This document shows, one piece after another, positions 34,922-44,349 of a DNA stretch of 56,603 nucleotides (position 1 is its first letter; each line of letters starts with the position of its first letter). The notes beneath the pieces were generated by a model. The model was given only the letters and a program-made list of their open reading frames with translations, was not told where the DNA came from and did not search any database. A program made the translations under genes and the position numbers. Origin of the DNA: Bacteroidetes bacterium MedPE-SWsnd-G1 (GTDB taxonomy: Bacteria; Bacteroidota; Bacteroidia; Flavobacteriales; Flavobacteriaceae); the NCBI GenBank assembly GCA_001874265.1, contig MPDD01000015.1, positions 1 to 56,603 on the forward strand, given 5' to 3'.

Positions 34922-35824
34922 ATGAATAGGAAAAGTTTAATTTTAGGATTTGTGGGAGTCTTTTCAATGTTAGTTGTAAAGGCACAATCAAATTTGTTAA
35001 ATGCCACAACACCTGATCAGGTTGGCGTTAAAACTGCAGAGCAATTGGCTGCAGATAACGATAAACCAATGGAATATGGTTATGTTGATGATAGAGATAT
35101 GATGTGGTCTAAGGTAGTGTGGGAATATATTGATTTAAATGAAAGAATCAATTTACCATACTATTATCCTATCCATGAAAATAGTACTTCTAAAAATAGA
35201 AAGTCACTTTTTAAGACTTTGTTAGATGGTATTATGGATGATCAAATTACTGAAGTGTATGATGATACGTATTTTACCAGTAAACTGACAAAGAAAGAAA
35301 TTGAAGCCAAATTGTTCCGTATTGATACTACTGATGCTGGTAAAAGAGCATTGAATCAAGGAGAGTCAAATATTGAAGAATTTATCAATAGAACTGAGAT
35401 TAATCCAGGAGATATTGAAGGGTTTAAAATAAAAGGAGTTTGGTATATAGACAAGCGTCAAGGAGAAATGAAATATAGATTATTGGCTATTGCTCCAGTT
35501 GCTCCAGATGTTCAAACAAAGAACAGAAGTGATGTGCAGACTGTAGATGAAAAACTTGCATTGTTTTGGGTATGGTATCCTGGTGCAAGACAGAATTTAT
35601 ATGATATGAAGGTGTTTAACCAAAAAAATTCTGCATATCCTATTTCTTATGATCACTTATTAAACGCTAAAAGATTTAATGCGATCATTTATAGAGAAGA
35701 GAATATTTATGGTAATAGAGATGTTTCTCATTATGTTAGAGGTAACTCTTTATTCCAAGTTCTAGAATCAGACAAAATTCGAGAAAATATTAGGGATAAA
35801 GAATTAGATATTTGGAATTACTAA
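34922..35824 (+). CDS. gldN: T9SS/gliding ring protein GldN
   Basis: A 300-residue periplasmic protein (PorN) with a signal peptide (about 1-20, ending VVKA before QSN). It forms the outer membrane-associated ring with GldK. Family landmarks: DRDMMWSKVVWEYIDLNERINLP, then PYYYPI and IKGVWYIDKRQGEMKYR. Single copy here. Last gene of the operon, closed by a terminator. Confidence 0.97.
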   Translation: MNRKSLILGFVGVFSMLVVKAQSNLLNATTPDQVGVKTAEQLAADNDKPMEYGYVDDRDMMWSKVVWEYIDLNERINLPYYYPIHENSTSKNRKSLFKTLLDGIMDDQITEVYDDTYFTSKLTKKEIEAKLFRIDTTDAGKRALNQGESNIEEFINRTEINPGDIEGFKIKGVWYIDKRQGEMKYRLLAIAPVAPDVQTKNRSDVQTVDEKLALFWVWYPGARQNLYDMKVFNQKNSAYPISYDHLLNAKRFNAIIYREENIYGNRDVSHYVRGNSLFQVLESDKIRENIRDKELDIWNY

Positions 35825-35844
35825 AACACTTAGTAGTATAAAAG

Positions 35845-35874
35845 AAACTCTCGTAGCAATACGGGAGTTTTTTT
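35845..35874 (+). terminator. Terminator of gldKLMN
   Basis: An 11-bp stem with one G-T pair (AAACTCTCGTA / TACGGGAGTTT, loop GCAA) is followed by a run of T. Confidence 0.85.
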
Positions 35875-35879
35875 ATTTC

Positions 35880-35887
35880 TATTTTTG
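35880..35887 (+). promoter_or_regulatory. Probable -7 box of the FAD oxidoreductase gene
   Basis: TATTTTTG fits TAnnTTTG and ends 16 bases before the ATG. The upstream terminator occupies the -33 region, and no TTG is present there. Confidence 0.35.
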
Positions 35888-35903
35888 ACGAATATTTTAA
35901 TTG

Positions 35904-36950
35904 ATGAAGGAAGTAGATTATATAATAGTTGGGTTAGGGCTTGCAGGGCTGTCTTTTGCACGTCAATTAGAGAAAAACAACAAGTCGTTTGTTGTGTATG
36001 AAAACAATTCTCAGAACTCCTCTAAGGTTGCAGGAGGTATGTATAACCCTGTTATTTTAAAAAGATTTACTCCTGTCTGGGAAGGTCATGAACAAATAGA
36101 AAAAGCCTTGCCATTTTACCAAGAGTTGGAGCAAAAATTCAATACGGTATATGACCATAAAATAAGCTTACACCGCTTGTTTACTTCTATAGAAGAACAA
36201 AATAATTGGTTTGCAAAATGTGACCATCCAGTTTTGTCAAATTACTTGGAGCCAAAAGTAATTAATGAAACATATAAGGGAATTTCATCCCCTTACGGTT
36301 ATGGTGAAGTCACAGGTGCTGGAAGGATTGAAGCAAAACCATTGCTTTTAGACTATAAACGCTTTTTACAAAGTACTGGCAATTTAAAAGAAGAAGGTTT
36401 TGATTACAACAATATTGAATTAAATATAGATTTTGTTGTCTATAACGGTATAAAGGCTAAAACCGTTGTGTTTAGTGAAGGTTACGGAATCAAATTAAAT
36501 CCTTATTTCAAAGACCTACCACTTAATGAAGTAAAAGGAGAACTAATAACCATTCACTCACCTGAATTAAATATTGATTTTATTTTAAAGTCAGGGGTTT
36601 TTATAATGCCTTTAGGTAAAGATTTGTACAAAGTCGGAGCAACATTTAATTGGAATGATAAAACGAATCTCCCTACCGAAGAAGGTAGGATTGAATTGGT
36701 TGATAAATTATCTAAAATTATTGGTGTTCCTTTCGAAATTGTAGATCATGTTGCAGGAATAAGACCAACAGTAAAAGATCGAAGACCATTGGTCGGTGTT
36801 CATCCAAGACACAAGCAATTAGCTGTTTTAAATGGGTTAGGAACACGAGGTGTTATGATTGCTCCTACGGTGTCTGAGGAGTTGTATAATTATCTAGAGA
36901 AGGACGAGCCACTGCGTGAAGAAATAAACATTACTCGTTTTAAGAACTAG
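35904..36950 (+). CDS. FAD-dependent oxidoreductase (DAO family)
   Basis: A 348-residue flavoprotein of the D-amino-acid oxidase/glycine oxidase-like superfamily. N-terminal Rossmann motif IVGLGLAGLSFA, then VAGGMYNPVILKRFTP as the second FAD/substrate region, GELITIHSPEL in the middle, and a C-terminal FAD motif including AGIRPTVKDRRPLVG and LNGLGTRGVMIAP. The substrate cannot be predicted; the family includes amine oxidases and tRNA-modifying MnmC-like domains. ATG 35904 is taken over the TTG one codon earlier. It converges with the DUF983 gene, overlapping it by 11 bases. Confidence 0.88.
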   Translation: MKEVDYIIVGLGLAGLSFARQLEKNNKSFVVYENNSQNSSKVAGGMYNPVILKRFTPVWEGHEQIEKALPFYQELEQKFNTVYDHKISLHRLFTSIEEQNNWFAKCDHPVLSNYLEPKVINETYKGISSPYGYGEVTGAGRIEAKPLLLDYKRFLQSTGNLKEEGFDYNNIELNIDFVVYNGIKAKTVVFSEGYGIKLNPYFKDLPLNEVKGELITIHSPELNIDFILKSGVFIMPLGKDLYKVGATFNWNDKTNLPTEEGRIELVDKLSKIIGVPFEIVDHVAGIRPTVKDRRPLVGVHPRHKQLAVLNGLGTRGVMIAPTVSEELYNYLEKDEPLREEINITRFKN

Positions 36951-37341
36951 TTTTTTGTTCCTCCACTTCATTTTTTCGATACTTAACAAAAAGATTAATC
37001 CAAATAATTCTTGATAATCGTATTGTATGCAATACAGTAAGAATTAATACAATGACTATCGCTATAAAACTCTGCAATAAATCAAGATTAAAAACTAAAA
37101 AAGAAATAATAAAGGTCAAAACAGAAACCGCTACGGTTAAGCCATAATTTACGTACATAGCTCCATAGTAAAAAGAGGGTTCCATCATGTATTTTAATTT
37201 ACAATGAGAACAGTGTTTATGAAGTTTTAAAAGTTTCTTTACCTTAAAAAAACTAGTCGATTCAAAAAAATCGCCTTCTTGGCATCTCGGACATTTATTG
37301 TTAAAAATACTATAGAGTTTGGAGCCTTTTCTTAGCAGCAT
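36940..37341 (-). CDS. DUF983 family membrane protein
   Basis: A 133-residue protein with two CxxC pairs at the N-terminus (NKCPRCQEGD and HCSHCKL, a likely zinc ribbon) and two long membrane segments (about 60-80 and 85-108). The spacing MMEPSFYYGAMYVNYG between them is typical of DUF983. Function unknown. Convergent with the FAD oxidoreductase and divergent from the ABC-F gene. Confidence 0.88.
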   Translation of the reverse strand: MLLRKGSKLYSIFNNKCPRCQEGDFFESTSFFKVKKLLKLHKHCSHCKLKYMMEPSFYYGAMYVNYGLTVAVSVLTFIISFLVFNLDLLQSFIAIVIVLILTVLHTIRLSRIIWINLFVKYRKNEVEEQKTSS

Positions 37342-37358
37342 AAAATCAAAAAATAGAT

Positions 37359-37366
37359 TACTTTTG
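37359..37366 (+). promoter_or_regulatory. Probable -7 box of the ABC-F gene
   Basis: TACTTTTG lies 37 bases before the ABC-F ATG and touches, on the other strand, the -7 box of the DUF983 gene. No plus-strand -33 was found. Confidence 0.45.
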
Positions 37367-37400
37367 CAAATGTAAAATTTTTAGTTTTTATATATACAAA
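37367..37400 (-). promoter_or_regulatory. Promoter of the DUF983 gene
   Basis: The minus strand reads TTTG (37400-37397), a 22-base spacer and TACATTTG (37374-37367), 25 bases before the start codon. Confidence 0.55.
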
Positions 37401-37403
37401 TTC

Positions 37404-39314
37404 ATGTTAAACATTCATAATATCACAGTATCGTTTTCGGGAGAGGACTTGTTTTCAGGAATCACATTTAGATTAAATGGCGGAAACAGAGTAGGTCTTG
37501 TTGGGAAAAATGGAGCGGGAAAATCGACACTTTTAAAAGTAATATCTGGGGATATTGAATATGATGGAGGTTCAATGGCATTTGAAAAAGATGTTAGAAT
37601 TGGGTTTTTACGTCAAGATATTGACTTTGTTCAAGGTAGGACAATTCTTGAAGAGGCTTATGAAGCGTTTACAGAAATTAAAGAAATTGAACGAAAATTA
37701 GAAAAGATCAATCAGGAATTAGTTGAACGAACTGATTATGAAAGTGAGTCATATACTGAATTGATTAATGATTTAACAGATTTTACGCATCGATATGAAG
37801 TTCTAGGAGGGTATAATTACCAAGGAGATACTGAGAAAATTTTGCAGGGGCTTGGATTTAAAAGAGAAGATTTCGACAAACTTACTGATACTTTTTCAGG
37901 AGGCTGGCGTATGCGTATTGAATTGGCAAAACTCTTACTTCAAAATAATGACATATTGTTGCTTGATGAGCCTACAAACCATTTAGATATTGAATCAATT
38001 ATTTGGTTAGAAGGTTTCTTGAAAAATTATGCTGGAGCTGTGGTATTAGTGTCGCATGATAGAATGTTCTTGGATAATGTTACTAACCGAACGATTGAGA
38101 TTTCCTTAGGTCAGATTTATGATTTTAAAAAACCATATACACAGTATCTTGCCTTAAGAGGTGAGATTAGAGAAAAGCAGTTACAGGCTCAAAAAAATCA
38201 AGAAAAGGAAATTAAGCAAACCGAACAATTGATTAATAAATTTAGAGCGAAAGCCAATAAGGCATCTATGGCGCAATCATTAATTAAGAAATTAGATAAA
38301 GTAGAGCGTATTGAAGTAGATATTGAGGATACTGCTGTTATGAATGTTCGTTTTCCGCTTTCAATTCAGCCTGGTAAAATTATTGTTGAGGCCTCTGATT
38401 TAGCTAAGAATTATGGAGAAAAGCAAGTACTTCAAAATGTAGATTTATTGATTGAGCGTGGAAGTAAAATTGCCTTTGTCGGTCAAAATGGACAAGGTAA
38501 ATCTACCTTGGCTAAAATGATGGTTGGAGAAATTCCTTTTGAAGGAAATATGAAGTTGGGGCATAATGTTCAAGTAGGTTATTTTGCGCAGAATCAATCT
38601 GAATATTTAGACGGTGAGAAAACAGTTTTGCAAATAATGGAAGATGCAGCAACTGATTCTAATAGGGTTAAAGTTAGAGATATGTTGGGGGCATTTTTAT
38701 TTGGAGGTGATGATGTAGATAAAAAAGCCAAAGTGCTGTCAGGAGGAGAAAGAAATAGATTGGCATTGTGCAAATTGTTGTTGCAGCCTATTAATACTTT
38801 AATAATGGATGAGCCCACAAATCATTTAGATATTGCATCGAAGAATGTTTTAAAAAAGGCGCTAAAAGATTTTGAAGGGACTTTAATCGTGGTATCTCAC
38901 GATCGTGATTTTTTACAAGGCTTAACAACCACGGTATATGGTTTTAAGGATAAAGAAATTAAAGAGTATTTAGGAGATATTGATTATTTCTTAGAGCAGC
39001 ATAAAATGGAAAATTTACGTGAAGCAGAAAAAAGAACGGTAATTGTAGAAGCAAAAAAAGAAACAACTTCTAGTTCAAAAGAATCACGTCAAAATGACAA
39101 GGAAAAAAAGAAAATACAAAATAAATTGTCTAAAGTAGAAGCGGAAATAGCAACTTTGGAAAAAGAAATAATAACATTAGATGCCAAAATAGCGGAGGAT
39201 TTTGAAGCCGTTTCTAACGACCCAGATTTTTATTCGAATTACCAAGCTAAAAAAGATAGGTTAGATGTGTTGATGGAAGATTGGTCTGAATTAGAAGATC
39301 TTGTGAATGCCTAA
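37404..39314 (+). CDS. ABC-F family ATPase
   Basis: A 636-residue soluble protein with two ABC domains and no membrane segment, of the ABC-F group that acts on ribosomes. Walker A motifs: GKNGAGKST (34-42) and GQNGQGKST (about 360-368). Signatures FSGGWRMR and LSGGERNR. Walker B with the ABC-F hallmark DEPTNHLD in both. A charged linker between the domains and a C-terminal coiled coil (about 555-636) resemble Uup-type proteins. A translation-factor or ribosome-rescue role is inferred from family; antibiotic protection cannot be claimed. Overlaps the next gene by eight bases. Confidence 0.93.
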   Translation: MLNIHNITVSFSGEDLFSGITFRLNGGNRVGLVGKNGAGKSTLLKVISGDIEYDGGSMAFEKDVRIGFLRQDIDFVQGRTILEEAYEAFTEIKEIERKLEKINQELVERTDYESESYTELINDLTDFTHRYEVLGGYNYQGDTEKILQGLGFKREDFDKLTDTFSGGWRMRIELAKLLLQNNDILLLDEPTNHLDIESIIWLEGFLKNYAGAVVLVSHDRMFLDNVTNRTIEISLGQIYDFKKPYTQYLALRGEIREKQLQAQKNQEKEIKQTEQLINKFRAKANKASMAQSLIKKLDKVERIEVDIEDTAVMNVRFPLSIQPGKIIVEASDLAKNYGEKQVLQNVDLLIERGSKIAFVGQNGQGKSTLAKMMVGEIPFEGNMKLGHNVQVGYFAQNQSEYLDGEKTVLQIMEDAATDSNRVKVRDMLGAFLFGGDDVDKKAKVLSGGERNRLALCKLLLQPINTLIMDEPTNHLDIASKNVLKKALKDFEGTLIVVSHDRDFLQGLTTTVYGFKDKEIKEYLGDIDYFLEQHKMENLREAEKRTVIVEAKKETTSSSKESRQNDKEKKKIQNKLSKVEAEIATLEKEIITLDAKIAEDFEAVSNDPDFYSNYQAKKDRLDVLMEDWSELEDLVNA

Positions 39315-40236
39315 TGTTTTAAATAGTGTAATTCAAAAGGTTCAGTTTTCTGAAATCGAAAAATTTGAGGTTTCTTTTTCTGTTAAAAGAGAAGACCTTA
39401 TCCACCCAGAAATATCTGGCAACAAATTCCGAAAGTTAAAATTTAACATTCAGCAAGCCTTAAAAGAAAACCATAGTACAATTCTAACTTATGGAGGTGC
39501 ATATTCTAACCATATTGCAGCAACTGCTGCAGTAGGAAAAATTCGTGGAATTAAGACAATTGGTGTCATTAGAGGAGAAGAATTAGGGAAAGACCTAAAT
39601 AAGACAGTGGCAAATAACAAGACCCTAAAATTTGCACACGATAGTGGTATGATTTTTCATTTTGTATCGAGAAGTGATTACAAGTTAAAGCATTCGAAAG
39701 AATTTTTGAAAGGTTTAGAAAATAAGTTCGGTACGTTTTATAATGTTCCAGAAGGCGGAACTAATAAGTTCGCAGTGAAAGGTTGTGAAGAAATTCTAGA
39801 TAGTTATACACAAAAATTTGATACAATTTGTACCGCAGTTGGCACTGGAGGAACAATTTCAGGTTTGATAAATACTGCAAAAAAGCATCAAAACGTAATT
39901 GGGTTTCCGGCTTTGAAAGGTGATTTTTTTGTGAAGGAAATTCAACCATATATTACAAATAAAACGAATTGGGAGTTAATATCAGACTATCATTTTGGAG
40001 GGTATGCAAGGACATCTGAGTCGTTAATTCGGTTTATTAATAATTTCAAAAAAGAAACAAATATTCAGTTAGATCCAATTTATACTGGAAAAATGGTGTT
40101 TGGAATTGTAGATTTAATAAAGAAAGGATATTTTGCAAAAGGTTCTAAGATTTTAGCAATCCATACGGGTGGATTACAAGGAATAGATGGAATAAATACA
40201 ATTTTAAAGAAAAATAATAGTTTGATAATTAGATAA
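39307..40236 (+). CDS. PLP-dependent 1-aminocyclopropane-1-carboxylate deaminase/D-cysteine desulfhydrase family protein
   Basis: A 309-residue fold-type II PLP enzyme. The lysine expected to hold PLP is in SGNKFRKLKF near residue 40; YGGAYSNHIAA follows it, and the phosphate-binding Gly loop is AVGTGGTISG. The family contains ACC deaminases and D-cysteine desulfhydrases, and the real substrate cannot be decided from sequence. In bacteria without ethylene-related habits, D-cysteine or another D-amino acid is more plausible. Coupled to the ABC-F gene (overlapping start) and followed by the glucosaminidase gene after 15 bases. Confidence 0.88.
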   Translation: MPNVLNSVIQKVQFSEIEKFEVSFSVKREDLIHPEISGNKFRKLKFNIQQALKENHSTILTYGGAYSNHIAATAAVGKIRGIKTIGVIRGEELGKDLNKTVANNKTLKFAHDSGMIFHFVSRSDYKLKHSKEFLKGLENKFGTFYNVPEGGTNKFAVKGCEEILDSYTQKFDTICTAVGTGGTISGLINTAKKHQNVIGFPALKGDFFVKEIQPYITNKTNWELISDYHFGGYARTSESLIRFINNFKKETNIQLDPIYTGKMVFGIVDLIKKGYFAKGSKILAIHTGGLQGIDGINTILKKNNSLIIR

Positions 40237-40251
40237 ATACTCCTAACCTCA

Positions 40252-41250
40252 ATGAAATTTAAAATTACGCTAATCGTTTTTGCAGCATTCCTGGTTGCAA
40301 GTTGTAGTTCTCGAAAGAGAGTTGTGAATGAAAATTCGAAAAATAAAGTTGAGAAAAAAGAGGTTGAATCTAAATCCACACCAAAAAAAGAACAACCAAA
40401 ATCGAAAAAAAAGGTTACATATAAAGATGCAAAAAGCGCTTATATAGCAAAATATTCTGAGATTGCTATGGAAGAAATGAGGCGTTATAAAATTCCGGCG
40501 AGTATTACCCTAGCACAAGGAGTGTTAGAATCTCGAAGTGGACAAAGTCAGTTAACCTCAAGATCTAATAATCATTTTGGAATTAAATGTCACAAAGGAT
40601 GGACGGGAGGTAAAACCTATCATGACGATGATGAAAAAGGAGAATGTTTTAGAGTTTATAAACATCCAGAAAAATCATTTAGAGACCATTCATTGTTTTT
40701 AGCGGAAAGAAAAAGATATGCCGGTTTATTTGAATTAAAAATAACTGATTATAAAGGTTGGGCGAAAGGATTAAAAAAGGCAGGGTACGCAACGGATAAG
40801 TCTTACCCTCAAAAATTAATCAGTATTATAGAAACACATGAGTTGTACGATTACGATGACATGGTTCTTGGTAAAAAGAAAAGAAAAAGAGTAAAGAAGG
40901 AAGAATACGTTGTTACCCCTTCAAAGGTTTCATCAAAAGGAACTATTGAAGTCCAATACGGTGAATCTTTATATTCAATTTCAAAACGTTTTGGTTTAAC
41001 AGTTGATGAACTTAAAAAGATGAATAACTTAAAGAGTAATAATCTTTCGGTGGGTCAAATGCTCTTAGTAAAGGAACAAAAGAAGAGAAAGCAGAATGAT
41101 AGAAATGAAAAACTCATTACAGTAAAAAAAGGAGATACCTTATACGGTTTAGCCAAAAAACATAAAGTGACGGTTACTCAGTTAAAGGATTGGAATAGAC
41201 TCTCTGATAATACATTGTCAATAGGTCAAGAATTGATTGTAAATAAATAA
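40252..41250 (+). CDS. Glucosaminidase lipoprotein with two LysM domains
   Basis: A 332-residue peptidoglycan hydrolase. Lipobox FLVASC (Cys18), then a Lys-rich linker to about 58, then a mannosyl-glycoprotein endo-N-acetylglucosaminidase-like domain (about 60-200) whose catalytic Glu is in LAQGVLESRSG and which contains NNHFGIKCHKGW. Two LysM domains follow (about 224-268 and 285-330; YGESLYSISKRFG and KGDTLYGLAKKHK) for glycan binding. Predicted to cleave or remodel peptidoglycan from the outer membrane side. Last gene of the ABC-F operon, followed by a terminator. Confidence 0.93.
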   Translation: MKFKITLIVFAAFLVASCSSRKRVVNENSKNKVEKKEVESKSTPKKEQPKSKKKVTYKDAKSAYIAKYSEIAMEEMRRYKIPASITLAQGVLESRSGQSQLTSRSNNHFGIKCHKGWTGGKTYHDDDEKGECFRVYKHPEKSFRDHSLFLAERKRYAGLFELKITDYKGWAKGLKKAGYATDKSYPQKLISIIETHELYDYDDMVLGKKKRKRVKKEEYVVTPSKVSSKGTIEVQYGESLYSISKRFGLTVDELKKMNNLKSNNLSVGQMLLVKEQKKRKQNDRNEKLITVKKGDTLYGLAKKHKVTVTQLKDWNRLSDNTLSIGQELIVNK

Positions 41251-41279
41251 AAAAAGAGCATCTATTAGATGCTCTTTTT
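41251..41279. terminator. Bidirectional terminator between glucosaminidase and Spy-like genes
   Basis: A 12-bp stem (AAAAAGAGCATC and complement, loop TATTA) with T runs on both strands, between convergent genes. Confidence 0.88.
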
Positions 41280-41281
41280 GT

Positions 41282-41713
41282 TTAATGCATTTCAGTTTTT
41301 TCTTTGCCTTTTTGTTTTTTATGATGTTGCATTTTCTTTTGCTTCATCTTTTTAGCACGTTGATTTCTCATTTTTTGCCATTTTTCATATTGCTCTTCGT
41401 TTAGAATGTTTTTCATCTCTTTTTTAACAGCAATCTGATTGTCTAGCATTTTATTCTTTAATTCATATTTTTCCTGCTCACTTAGTTCTTTTCGCTCTCC
41501 TTTCATTTTTTTTAACTCTTCTACATTTTTAAGAGTAAATGCCATAACCTGTTCTTGCTGTTTCTCATTCAAGTCTAGATCAAGTGTCATTTGTTTTGCT
41601 CTAAGTGTTGCCATCTGTTCGGGAGTTAAATCGCTTTTTTTATTAGTTCGTTCTTTTTGAGAAAATGTTTGAATGGAAATAAATGCGACTAAAATAAATA
41701 CTACTTTTTTCAT
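41282..41713 (-). CDS. Small periplasmic Spy/CpxP-like helical protein
   Basis: A 143-residue protein with a signal peptide (about 1-19, TFSQ end). A helical, Gln/Lys/Glu-rich body follows, with LTPEQMATLRAKQM and LNEKQQEQVMAF, then LNEEQYEKW: LTxxQ-like spacing of Spy/CpxP chaperones. A strongly basic Lys/Met/His tail (KKMKQKKMQHHKK) closes it. Spy-type proteins damp envelope stress; the tail could bind metal. Start ATG 41713 was chosen at the signal peptide, as the longer reading adds an unlikely polar N-terminus. Confidence 0.75.
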   Translation of the reverse strand: MKKVVFILVAFISIQTFSQKERTNKKSDLTPEQMATLRAKQMTLDLDLNEKQQEQVMAFTLKNVEELKKMKGERKELSEQEKYELKNKMLDNQIAVKKEMKNILNEEQYEKWQKMRNQRAKKMKQKKMQHHKKQKGKEKTEMH

Positions 41714-41740
41714 GATTTCTAATTTAATTTTGTTTGTAGT

Positions 41741-41774
41741 TTTGACCTTCACACTTTAAAAAGGTTTAACTTTG
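41741..41774 (+). promoter_or_regulatory. Promoter of the M49-like peptidase gene
   Basis: TTTG at 41741-41744, a 22-base spacer and TAACTTTG at 41767-41774, 33 bases before the ATG. Confidence 0.55.
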
Positions 41775-41807
41775 AAATGGATATTTTAATTTTTTTAAGA
41801 ACTAATT

Positions 41808-43457
41808 ATGAATAAATTAACATACGTATTGGTCCTTTTGCTAGTGGTTTCTTGCAAACCTAAAGACGCATCTAGAAAACCTATTAAGCAAGTAACAATA
41901 GAAAAAAACACTTCAGAAATGCAGCAAAACTTAGATAAATATGTTTCGGTTAAACTGACAAGTGATTTGTCAAAGTTGACCGAAAAAGAGCGTAAAATGA
42001 TTCCGTTATTAATTGAGGCCGCGGCAATAATGAATGATTTGTTTTGGTACGAAGCTTATGGAAATAAACTTGAATTATTTACAAAGTTAAGAGATGATGA
42101 TACAAAGAAATTTATAAGTATAAATTACGGTCCATGGGATAGGTTAAATGGTAACAAGTCATTTGTCCAAGGTTATGGTGATAAACCTTTAGGGGCAAAT
42201 TATTATCCTAGTAATATGACAAAAGGTGAGTTTGAAAAGTATAATTTAGAAAATAAGGAAAGCCTCTACACGTTTGTCCGTAGAAATGAGAATGGAGATT
42301 TGTATACGGTTCCTTTTCATGAGCAGTTTAAGGATGAGGTAAAATTGGTTTCAGAGTTGTTGGTAGAGGCTTCTGAACTTGCTGATGATACTGGTTTAAA
42401 AAAATATCTCCAGTTAAGGGCTGCAGCGGTGCTAAATGATGAATATCAACAAAGTAATTTAGCTTGGATGGATATGAAAACAAATACATTGGATATTGTA
42501 ATAGGACCAATTGAGACGTATGAAGATCAATTGTATGGAAATAAAGCGGCCCATGAAGGTTATGTGTTAATAAAAGATCAAGAGTGGAGTAAGAAGTTAG
42601 CAAAGTTTAGCAAGTATTTGCCAGAACTTCAAAGAGGATTACCTGTAGACGCTAATTATAAAAAAGAAGAGCCAGGAACTGATTCAGATTTAAATGCATA
42701 TGATGTTATTTATTATGCTGGTGATTGCAACGCAGGTAGTAAAACTATTGCCATAAATTTGCCAAATGATGAGGAAGTTCAATTAAAAAAAGGAACGAGA
42801 AGGTTGCAACTTAAAAATGCTATGCAGGCTAAATTTGATAAAATTTTATTGCCTATTTCTGAAGTATTAATAGATAAAAGTCAACGAAAGCATATCACAT
42901 TTGATGCTTTTTTTGCTAACACAATGTTTCATGAAGTAGCGCATGGGTTAGGGATAAAAAACACGATAAATGGCAAAGGAACGGTCCGAACATCTTTAAA
43001 AGAACATGCCAGTGCTCTGGAAGAAGGAAAGGCAGATATTTTAGGATTGTATATGATTGAACAATTGAATCAAAAAGGAGAACTTACAAACGACATAAAA
43101 GATAATATGGTTACTTTCTTAGCCGGAATATTTAGATCTGTACGTTTTGGTGCTTCTTCAGCTCACGGAAAAGCAAATATGATTCGATTTAACTTCTTTA
43201 AAGAAAAAGGTGCGTTTTCTAAAAATGATGACGGAACATTTAAAGTCAATTTCGATAAAATGGAACTTGCAATGACAGAATTATCAACTTTGATTTTAAC
43301 CTTGCAAGGAAATGGAGATTATGACGGAGTTGCAAAATTAGTTACTGAAAAAGGGATGATTTCTAACGAACTTCAATCTGATTTGGATAAGTTAAAAGAA
43401 GCAAGTATTCCTGTAGATGTAATTTTTGAGCAAGGGGTTGACGTACTTGGATTGTAA
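41808..43457 (+). CDS. Dipeptidyl-peptidase III (M49)-like zinc peptidase lipoprotein
   Basis: A 549-residue predicted lipoprotein (lipobox LVVSC, Cys16) related to peptidase family M49. Zinc motifs: H375-E-V-A-H379 in TMFHEVAHGLG and the third ligand in E405-E-G-K-A-D410. Classical M49 enzymes have the stretched HExxGH; here the site is the short HExxH followed by GLG. Known members of this bacterial group are annotated Zn-dependent hydrolase or DPP3-family. It should cleave oligopeptides at the periplasmic side or cell surface. Transcribed alone between its promoter and a bidirectional terminator. Confidence 0.87.
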   Translation: MNKLTYVLVLLLVVSCKPKDASRKPIKQVTIEKNTSEMQQNLDKYVSVKLTSDLSKLTEKERKMIPLLIEAAAIMNDLFWYEAYGNKLELFTKLRDDDTKKFISINYGPWDRLNGNKSFVQGYGDKPLGANYYPSNMTKGEFEKYNLENKESLYTFVRRNENGDLYTVPFHEQFKDEVKLVSELLVEASELADDTGLKKYLQLRAAAVLNDEYQQSNLAWMDMKTNTLDIVIGPIETYEDQLYGNKAAHEGYVLIKDQEWSKKLAKFSKYLPELQRGLPVDANYKKEEPGTDSDLNAYDVIYYAGDCNAGSKTIAINLPNDEEVQLKKGTRRLQLKNAMQAKFDKILLPISEVLIDKSQRKHITFDAFFANTMFHEVAHGLGIKNTINGKGTVRTSLKEHASALEEGKADILGLYMIEQLNQKGELTNDIKDNMVTFLAGIFRSVRFGASSAHGKANMIRFNFFKEKGAFSKNDDGTFKVNFDKMELAMTELSTLILTLQGNGDYDGVAKLVTEKGMISNELQSDLDKLKEASIPVDVIFEQGVDVLGL

Positions 43458-43477
43458 AATTGATTACCTACTAAAAT

Positions 43478-43506
43478 AAAAAAGCCGAACATTGTTCGGC
43501 TTTTTT
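43478..43506. terminator. Bidirectional terminator between the M49-like gene and pyrF
   Basis: A 12-bp stem (AAAAAGCCGAAC and complement, loop ATT) with T runs on both strands. Confidence 0.88.
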
Positions 43507-43507
43507 A

Positions 43508-44326
43508 TTATTTATTTTCAATAATGATCTTCATTTCTTGTTGTAGTTCCTTTGCTTTTTTACGAGCGTATTCCGCAAAATTTTCGTTGTTTCCTGCATA
43601 GATAATTCCTCTAGATGAGTTTATTAGTAATCCAATATCATCATTCAATCCAAATTTACAAACGTCTTGTAAATTTCCACCTTGGGCACCAACACCAGGA
43701 ACTAATAAAAAATGATTAGGAACAATTTCTCTAATTCCTTTAAAATATTCTGCTTTCGTTGCGCCGACAACATACATTAATAGCTCATTATTTTTCCAAG
43801 ATAAAGAGGTTCTTAGTACTTCTTTATACAAAGAATCTTTCTCAGTTTGTAACCCTTGAAAATCCAAACCACCTTTGTTAGATGTTAAGGCTAGCATTAT
43901 GGTAAACTTATTTTTAAAGGCTAAAAAAGGTTCAACTGAATCGCTTCCCATATATGGAGCGACTGTAACCGAGTCAAAGTCTAAATCTTCAAAAAATGCC
44001 TTAGCATACATTGTAGAGGTATTTCCTATATCTCCTCGTTTAGCATCTGCAATTGTGAAAATTTCAGGGTAATTTTCGTTTAGATAATTTATCGTTTTCT
44101 CTAATGATTTCCACCCTTTAATTCCATAAGCTTCGTAAAATGCAGTATTAGGTTTATACGCAACGGCTAAATGATGTGTGGCATCGATAATTTGCTTATT
44201 AAATTCGAAAATTGGGTCTTCTAATTTTAATAAATGTTGTGGAATTTTAGTTAAATCGACATCTAATCCTATACATAGAAAAGATTGCTTTTGCTTAATT
44301 TGCTCAACGAGCTCTTGTCTTGTCAT
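43508..44326 (-). CDS. pyrF: Orotidine 5'-phosphate decarboxylase
   Basis: The last step of UMP synthesis. The 272-residue protein belongs to the type 2 (longer) OMP decarboxylases. It begins with [14 protein letters not shown], has the catalytic [14 protein letters not shown] (Lys and Asp), and the phosphate-binding end VPGVGAQGG. No other pyrimidine genes adjoin. A TAACTTTG -7 box lies 23 bases upstream on its strand. Confidence 0.96.
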   Translation of the reverse strand: MTRQELVEQIKQKQSFLCIGLDVDLTKIPQHLLKLEDPIFEFNKQIIDATHHLAVAYKPNTAFYEAYGIKGWKSLEKTINYLNENYPEIFTIADAKRGDIGNTSTMYAKAFFEDLDFDSVTVAPYMGSDSVEPFLAFKNKFTIMLALTSNKGGLDFQGLQTEKDSLYKEVLRTSLSWKNNELLMYVVGATKAEYFKGIREIVPNHFLLVPGVGAQGGNLQDVCKFGLNDDIGLLINSSRGIIYAGNNENFAEYARKKAKELQQEMKIIIENK

Positions 44327-44349
44327 TTCGAGATAAAAAAATGGTTACG

